Shown: in pieces, positions 57,319 to 64,000 of the stretch
Position numbering within the stretch: position 1 is the stretch's first letter
Layout of the letters: each line of letters begins with the position of its first letter
Origin: Selaginella moellendorffii
Lineage: Eukaryota > Streptophyta > Lycopodiopsida > Selaginellales > Selaginellaceae
Assembly (NCBI RefSeq): GCF_000143415.4
Contig: NW_003314292.1
Coordinates: forward strand, 943,666 to 1,007,665
Length of the DNA: 64,000 nt
Direction: 5' to 3'
Program-made: the position numbers and the translations under genes
Notes under the pieces: model-generated
Databases searched by the model: none
The model's input: only the letters and a program-made list of their open reading frames with translations
What the model was told of the DNA's origin: nothing

Positions 57319-59169
57319 TGGCGGCAGTGGCGGGGCTCTACCGCCGCGTTCTTCCTCTTCCGGGCATCGATTTCACCTGTCGCGAGGGCAAGGTAAGGCG
57401 CCGTGATCAGCGTTTGGTCGCGATCGATGCGTATCTCTCGCGTAGGAAATATTTCGCGAGGCTCTCGAGGATGGAACCATGGAGGGATTCTTCAAGTTGA
57501 TCGCGCATTTCCAGACGCAGGCTGAGCCGGCGTTTTGTGGCCTTGCCTCTTTGTCCATGGTGCTCAACTCGCTGTCCATCGATCCAGGAAGAAAATGGAA
57601 AGGTACACAGTTTGTTCTTTCTTTCTTTGCCACCTCCATAGATATTTTTCTTTCTTCCACCTTACAAGCTTTCTTTGCAGGACCGTGGAGATGGTTTGAT
57701 GAATCGATGCTGGATTGCTGCGAGCCGCTGGAGAAAGTGAAGACTGATGGAATCTCTTTTGCCAAAGTTACGTGCTTGGGTGAGTGTTCTGGTGCAAGAG
57801 TGGAAGCAGTTCGAGCCAGCGAGAGCTCACTGGAAGATTTCCGCAGCGTTGTGAAGAAATGTTGCTCGTCGGAGGACGAGCACTTGATTGCATCATACAA
57901 TCGGCAGCTTTTGAAGCAGGTACTTTGTTTGCGGTCTTCGTTGCAACAGTTAAAACAGCTTAGAATTGACTGGAACTTTTTTTTCTTTGAGACTGGCACT
58001 GGACATTTCTCACCGATCGGTGGCTACCACGAGCGAAGAGACATGGCTTTGATTCTGGACGTGGCAAGATTCAAATATCCTCCACACTGGGTGCCATTGA
58101 ACGTGCTGTGGGACGCTGTAAACACCGTGGACGTATCAACTGGAAAATCGAGAGGGTAAGACGAGTATTGCTTATTTTTTCTCCTCTCATGCACAACTTC
58201 ATCCTGCAGGTTCATGGTTGTTACAAAGCGAAGCGAACCACCTTCACTCTTGTTTACTTCGGTGAGTGAACATTAAATTCATTTGCCGATCAAGAATCGC
58301 GTAAAACTTGTTACTCTCTTGCAGTCTTGCAAAGTCGAGAACTGGAGGGATGTTTCTAGATTTCTCAGCCAGGAACTCCGTGTAGTTGTGCGCAATGGAA
58401 AGATGACAAGCGTCGAGGATGTCTTCTCCGCTATTCTGGAAACCTTTCCGGGTAAGGTAACCGGGTTTGTGAAATGGATAGTGGAGGTGAGGAGATCGAA
58501 CGATGAATCTGGCAAACTGGACAACGATGAAATGCAGCGATTGACTCTTAAGGTCGGTTCATTTGACAGCAAAACTGATCATCTGCAACGTTTCTTTTTC
58601 TCCTGTCTTGCAGACAAACGTACTAAATCAGCTACGGAGCACAGATATGTACAAGCGGCTGGCTGGATGGCTCAAGTCGACCCCTTCGTGCCCGTGCGCA
58701 CTGTCTGAAAAGAGTCTCACAGACGAAGTTGGCGAGGCATCGTGCCAAGGAAAGAGCCTGCTGTGTGGCGGACTGCATAAATCCAAGAGCTGTGCGAGCT
58801 GCGTGAGCTGCAAGAGAATGACAAGGACCACCGACGGCCAGGGTGCTGGCGTTCTTATCGGCGATGGCGGGGTCAAGGATGGCAACGTGCAAGTGATAGT
58901 CCCAACTGGTTCGTGCGAATTACACCCGACGCCCGTCGATGTTGTGACTGTACTCCTGCTCGCGCAGCCCAGCGAGACGTGGTCAGAGATCCCCAATTCG
59001 GAAGTGAGATTGGAGTTTGTCAACTTGGGTGCAACAGACAAGCTTCCAGATTTGCTTCAACTGGAGGTAGCGGAATGGCTTCCTAGATCTTTGGGGCTAA
59101 TTTTCTCTCCTTCTCCAGGTTGTACACCTGCAGAGGCAGCTGCGAGTGCTCAACTGTAGCGACGAATGA
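57319..59169 (+). CDS. PCS1: Phytochelatin synthase
   Basis: This enzyme joins gamma-Glu-Cys units from glutathione into metal-binding phytochelatins. Exon 1 (57,319-57,391) encodes [20 protein letters not shown]. Later exons carry the papain-like core: [20 protein letters not shown] with the catalytic Cys, [40 protein letters not shown] with the catalytic His, and [14 protein letters not shown] with the Asp. The Cys-rich C-terminal half ([20 protein letters not shown]) is typical of the metal-sensing region. Introns are about 50-60 nt. The frame is consistent through the final exon ([16 protein letters not shown]) and its stop at 59,167-59,169. It appears intact. The start chosen gives the standard N-terminus. 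Confidence 0.9.
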
Positions 59170-59328
59170 ACTGGGGAAAAGAAAACGAGAAAGAACTCCA
59201 AGCGAGAAACCATGAAACTCTTATGAACTTTGAACTTTCCTCCCTGCAGTGCCTACAGTGAGCTCCTTCCTTGCTGTGTTAACAAAACTGGAACTACGAA
59301 CTATCTGCCAGACCTCTTTAAAGAAGTT

Positions 59329-60393
59329 TTAAAGTACGAGCTTGTGAATCGGGTTGGCTCTGAGGTCCACTCCGAAGAGCCGTGTCCCTCCCGAGACAGC
59401 CGCTTCCTCTTCGTCGTCCTCATCAGAAGACGAGTGATGCGACGAAAGGGTGAGCATTTCATTCGATCTGCTGCTCGCATTGACTGCAGTCGCTGGTGCT
59501 GGTGTTGCAGGCGAGACCGGAAAATGCGAGGACAAGTGCTGCTGCTGCTGGTGCTCGTGCTGCTGATCGAAAGCTTCGTCCCCGGGAAGCGGGGCGAAAG
59601 CCGCTCGACCGGAAGTCGGCCTCTTGCGACAATTGATGTAGAGTTCGTGACGAGCGCCTCGCTCAAAGGAGATGATGTCCCCAGCCTGGAGATCTTTATC
59701 CTTGACGAAACGTATCCATCCCTTGGTGAGGACATAGCTCTGGCTGCTACTCCAGTAAGAGTAGCGGAACCACCACAACTCTCGACTTACAACGTCCTGG
59801 AAGGAGAGGAGGCGGCCTTTCTTTCGCAGGCAGGGATCCAGCGGGAACCACCTCTCGGCGTGCTGCTTGGGAATGACCAACCTGTTGAGCTTTCCAACAT
59901 CGCTGGGAGTGACAACTTTGTAGAAGAGGTGCTCGTGAGCTGCTGCCCCTCCTCCGGTTGCTGGAGATCTCTCTTGATCATGGTACGTGTGCTGTGGTGA
60001 TTTTAATGGATTCAACTTATCAGATTGGTGGTGATGCCAATTAGAGGCGTGCTGCTGCTGCTGCTGGATCGAGTGAAACTCACCACCATTGGCGAAGCTC
60101 ATCCTGGAGAGTAAGCTTTCCTGACGACTCTTTTCTTTCAAAGCCTGGAGATTGCTAAAGAGCTGCTGCTGTTGCTGCTGGACAGTGTAAGCCGGAGGAG
60201 GAGGAGAGAGGTGGAGCTGCTGCTGGTAGTGGTGGAGTCCATAAAAGGAGCGCTGCTGCTGGAGCGAGGAAGAATCATACAGGCAAGCATCGTGCTCGTG
60301 ATCCTGGGCCGCCGGTAACACCATCCCTCCACACTTTTGCCTCTTTCCTTCTCTCGCAGACGCTAACCCCCAGTTCAATGCAAACAGGCCCAT
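59329..60393 (-). CDS. B3-domain transcription factor, NGATHA-like (RAV group without AP2)
   Basis: A single exon of 354 codons. Gln-rich N-terminal runs are followed by a B3 DNA-binding domain at residues about 156-258 ([20 protein letters not shown], then [20 protein letters not shown], then GDIISFERG). The C-terminus contains TRLFGVDLR, the RLFGV repression motif of RAV and NGATHA proteins. There is no AP2 domain upstream, so NGATHA-type rather than full RAV. It is a nuclear regulator, with B3 domains of this type binding CACCTG-like sites. It lies tail to tail with phytochelatin synthase, 159 bp apart. Confidence 0.9.
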   Translation of the reverse strand: MGLFALNWGLASAREGKRQKCGGMVLPAAQDHEHDACLYDSSSLQQQRSFYGLHHYQQQLHLSPPPPAYTVQQQQQQLFSNLQALKEKSRQESLLSRMSFANGGEFHSIQQQQQHASNWHHHQSDKLNPLKSPQHTYHDQERSPATGGGAAAHEHLFYKVVTPSDVGKLNRLVIPKQHAERWFPLDPCLRKKGRLLSFQDVVSRELWWFRYSYWSSSQSYVLTKGWIRFVKDKDLQAGDIISFERGARHELYINCRKRPTSGRAAFAPLPGDEAFDQQHEHQQQQHLSSHFPVSPATPAPATAVNASSRSNEMLTLSSHHSSSDEDDEEEAAVSGGTRLFGVDLRANPIHKLVL

Positions 60394-63300
60394 TGCGCGC
60401 TTCTCTCCTTTCTCTCGCGACTCTCTCGGCCGACACGACTGGACGACTCAGCAGCACTGCATCGATCGAGATCTCTCTCTCTCTCGAGGAGAGAGAGCAA
60501 AGAGAGAAAAAGAACGATAGAACAGAAAAAGAGGAGCGAGACTCTCTCTCTCGTGTGCACAGCTTCCTCGTAAGTAATCTTGCTGCTAGTTTGCGCGACA
60601 CATTTGAATGAATGAATGACGCTTTGAGTTTGGAGCCAGGTAGGAAAAGAAGCGCTCAAGGGGAGCACTGGCCGACACGCACGACACCGCTACTCCCACA
60701 CCAACACATTGGTACTTGTCCCTCCTCCCTCCTCTCCATCCACCATCGCCTTTTATATTGCCGGTTAGACAGGCACTGGAAGATGAAAGGAACGCTCGCT
60801 CGCTTCGCTCACTCTTAAGAACACGAGAACACACAGCACTGATGATGATGAACGAAGCAAAGCCAAAAAAAAAAAAAAAAAAGCGAGGAAGAAGGCGAAG
60901 AAGAACGAGGACGAAGACGTGATTTGCGTCGTTGAATACGTATTGCTTTGTAAGGCACTGCAAATAAATAGTATTTGTATTCCTTCATTCATTCATGTTG
61001 GTTTGTTTGTTGTCTCCTCGCTTAAATTTCTCTCTCTTTTTTTTACAGTCTGTAGAAAACATTGAATAAAAGTGGAAAGGATTTTTCTCCTGGTGTCAGC
61101 TGCGGAAAAAAATGGTTTTTTTTTTTGCGGAAGGAAAATTTAAAAAGCGAGAAAGAATATATGGAAATGGATGGATGAGTGAGTGAATGAATGAGCTCAG
61201 CTTATCAGTTGCTCATAACGCTACATTCTCACAGGCTTTAAAGCGCGCTGTGTTTGTATACACATTAATGGATTTGCTCCCTGCCTGGCGATGGCTGCTG
61301 TGGCTGTGCTGTGTGATTAAATTCTAAAATATACCACCCAGCGTACAGAGGATTTCAATCGATCGCGCCCCCCAGCCAGGGATTAAAAATCTTTCTTTTT
61401 CTTGTTTGTTCTTTGCCTCTCACGGACCGTCCCGTTTGGAGGAGAAACGAGCGAGCTTTGTGCGTGAATTTGGGGCCATACTTATCGCTCGATCATGCCA
61501 TACGTTGTTTTCTACGCTGGCGAGAGATGCATGACTGGGCTTTCTGGCAACAAATGCGTGAGGTCAACGGGGGATTTCGCTCTTCCACGGGAAAGATTCA
61601 TCACAGCAAAAACAGAGGAAGATAAGCATTAATGTGGAGTTTTGTGTGATCAATTCCATTCAATCAGGGCTTCGATCGACCAATTTCCATCCGATCCTTG
61701 TCCAATTCCCTCTGGATTTTAAGGGCGAGAAGGCTGCCGCTGTTGCTGCGCGAATTCATTGCGAAAAATGCTTCTTGTCTCTTGTCAACTTGTCACCGCG
61801 CAAGACATTTTTGGGCGCGGGAAGCTCAACGCGAGGCACGCCAAACGGACAAAAGCCCACATTGATTCGCCCATTTGGGTCGTATTGGGTTGTCTTAATT
61901 TCTCAAATGGAGGCAGGCACGATGGCGATCGATCGATGGGAAGCTAGCTTATTTACTTTTAAGTCTCGTCGGGATTAGCAAAGCGAGCGCGAGGAGAGAG
62001 GAGTGGCTTTCACACATCTGGAGTGGCAGTAGCTTCATAAAAAGGTGCGTAGTGTCTTATAAGCATACTTGGGTGGGTTTAGCTCTCTCTCTCTCTCTCT
62101 GTGTGTTTTTTTCTTCTTTCTTTCGTATCTTTTGGAAGTAAGAACAGCAAATCTGTTCCATATCCCCAGGTAAAACCTCTCCTATAAGCTATACGCTACG
62201 ACAGTATAGCTACTTACACACTGGATTATCAATCCCTCGCCGGCTTCGTGCTACTTGTGATAGCGAAAGCCGATCGAGATCACTGCTTATGCATGGGTTT
62301 TGTTTTGATTTGGCTTAAGTCAGCTTGATTTCTTCGATCCTTTGCAAAGCATGCATGCGAGTTCGATGGCCTTGAGTTAGTTCCTTGAGTGTTTATCCAA
62401 TTTCACGAGCTTGAGCTTGCATAAATCTGGTTTTTTTTGGAAGTTCTTCTCTGGATCCATCTTAGATCATCTCAGTCAAAGACTTCTCGGATTTGGTCCA
62501 CGCTTTCTCGCTCTCGTCGTTGGGATGTTGAGATGAGTCCATTTCATTCATCATCAGCGAGCAGCTTCTGCCGAAAAGAACCGAGAGAGAAAAACCGAAA
62601 CTAAGCTTGGAGAAATCACTCCACCTATCTGCGTGTGTGCGAGTGTGTTGTAGTTTTCAGTAGGCGTCCACAGCCTAGGCGCTGCCAAGCGAAACGAGTC
62701 AAACTCCGTCTTGAATGATAAGCCTACTCCTTGCGGTGGTATAACTGGTTTGTTGCTTGGATTTTCATTTGGGCGATGGTGGCTGTTTGGAGGCATTTGG
62801 ATGGAGCCATCGTCCTCGTCTCTCGTCTCGTTCGCGTTCGTCCACCTACAAAATCTCTTTTTTACTCGTTTTCTCGTTGGGAAGGAAGCTATAGTTACTT
62901 CGGAAAGAAAAACTGTAGAAAAATCTTTCTCACTGCTTGGTTTCTCGTGTGTAGTGCGACTGCGACTCGAGGAATGGGCGAGCTGGAGCTTTCACCACTT
63001 GATGAACTTCTCTGTCGAACTAGGTATCATCACACACCACCACAACGCACACCACAGACAAAACTTAAGAACTCGGTTGTTTTCTCCTTGCCTCAAACAT
63101 TTAAGCAGGCCACTCATACGATGGAGATGTCTTGGCAGAAGCAGCAGTGTAGCAGTCAAATATATCGCACTGGTAAGCAGTTTCTTCCCTCAGTCAAGGT
63201 CTCTCGTATCATCAAGTTCTCATCCATCATCAAGTTCCCCAAAACTTTTATAACTTTCCACTTCTTCCAGCTTGGTATGCTTTCCAAAACCATCATTCTG

Positions 63301-64000
63301 GGGAGTGATGATTCCGATTCAACCTTGGCTCCTCCTCGGTCTCCCACGTACTCGTGTTGCTCTCTCGATCGACTGATCCTTGATGGTTGAAACAAGGAGA
63401 GGATTCGCAGGAAGGTCCGTCCTGGCCGTGCTTTAAAAGATTTCCATGCCTCGGACGTACTTACTTGGAGGAATGAATGCTCTATGCAGGCAGGGGCAAG
63501 CAACAAGGATCATTTTGGCACATGAAGTGCGTTTAGCTTTAACTCCGGTTGCCAGATCCTCCGAGAATCCTCCAAAGAAAGAGGTAAAAAAGAGTTTTTT
63601 TTCTTTTCCTAGGCAGGAAAAAGCGAGTTATTCTTCCTTTTTCAGAAGGAAAACAAATAAAATGGAGAGAATAATTTCACTCAGTTGTTCGTGTGGCAGA
63701 TCGTCCCATTCATGGCCTCTGTACTTGCTCGCCTATCACGGCTGTTCAAACTCTGCCTTGCTGCTCAGATACGGTATAAATACGGGGCTGGCTGCCTGGC
63801 GGACACTGTATCAGGTGCGGACATGGATTGGATGTCTAACAAGACAAAAACGTATACACTACGGTCAGTCTGGTTTTTTCTTTTTCCGATGATCTTATCC
63901 TCAGCTAAACTCCAAACTTTTCTTGCATGATCTTTGCGAAAACTTGAGCTTTTCTTGTAAAATCTCTCTAACTCAAGCCCTTTCTTTTCGTTGCAGGAGG
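60394..64000. other. Upstream region of the B3 gene and unassigned sequence
   Basis: A CT/GA-rich leader (about 60,465-60,550) suits a long 5' UTR. Other simple tracts are an A-run at about 60,868 and CT repeats at about 62,083. Open frames up to 219 codons occur here, but their translations are Ser/Arg/Phe-rich without recognisable domains and lie in pyrimidine-rich DNA. I support no gene. The last 300 bp could include the start of a gene beyond the window. Confidence 0.5.

Noticed and set aside
62711-63390. Two overlapping plus-strand ORFs of 180 and 219 codons
   Set aside because: Composition is Ser/Phe/Arg-rich from pyrimidine-rich DNA, no domain or conserved motif is visible, and the two frames compete.

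Overview
The window is nuclear DNA of a land plant. Its many 45-60 nt introns, a phytochelatin synthase, a malectin/LRR receptor kinase, a NGATHA-type B3 factor, a PPR fragment and chromodomain Ty3/gypsy elements best suit a lycophyte such as Selaginella. The species is an inference.

The left two thirds (about 1-41,034) is nested mobile DNA. Three decayed Ty3/gypsy elements lie on the minus strand: gypsy-1 (692-6,715), gypsy-2 (14,622-21,847) and gypsy-3 (23,081-41,034). Gypsy-1 and gypsy-2 each carry a solo LTR of one tandem-repeat-rich family, in opposite orientations. A small TRIM-like family is interrupted by gypsy-1 and by gypsy-2, and a solo LTR of it sits in gypsy-3. Between gypsy-1 and gypsy-2 are a MULE remnant, a 288-bp MITE, and an in-frame chimera of an oligopeptidase B N-terminal half with the C-terminal half of RadA/Sms. 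The chimera stands directly behind an LTR.

The outstanding object is a 12.36-kb DNA transposon at 23,534-35,896. It has near-perfect 24-bp terminal inverted repeats and a 4-bp target duplication (AGAT), and it sits inside the gypsy-3 integrase. Removing it with one AGAT restores the host reading frame. It carries two divergent genes. The plus-strand gene encodes a DUF7869-like (DDE-type) transposase fused behind two Transposase_23-like repeats. The minus-strand gene encodes a multidomain protein with a ParB/sulfiredoxin-like domain, an acidic and Pro/Thr-rich middle, and a C-terminal HAD/NIF (FCP1-like) phosphatase domain. About twenty copies of a 20-22 bp palindrome (consensus TGGCRTGNGGCCNCAYGCCA) are scattered through it, several inside its short introns. 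The MITE at 9,803-10,090 has the same termini and two of the palindromes, so it looks like a deletion derivative. The transposon is only lightly decayed: three TGA stops and one 1-bp frameshift.

The right third (41,052-60,393) is gene-rich. In order: a macro-domain protein (-), a PPPDE peptidase remnant (+), a malectin/LRR receptor kinase (+), a kinase-like pseudogene (+), an LPR1-like multicopper oxidase pseudogene (-), a bulb-lectin-like gene (+) whose decayed duplicate lies in gypsy-3, an AT-rich desert, a small secreted protein (-), a tRNA-Leu(CAA), phytochelatin synthase (+), and a NGATHA-like B3 factor (-). The last 3.6 kb shows no gene I can support.
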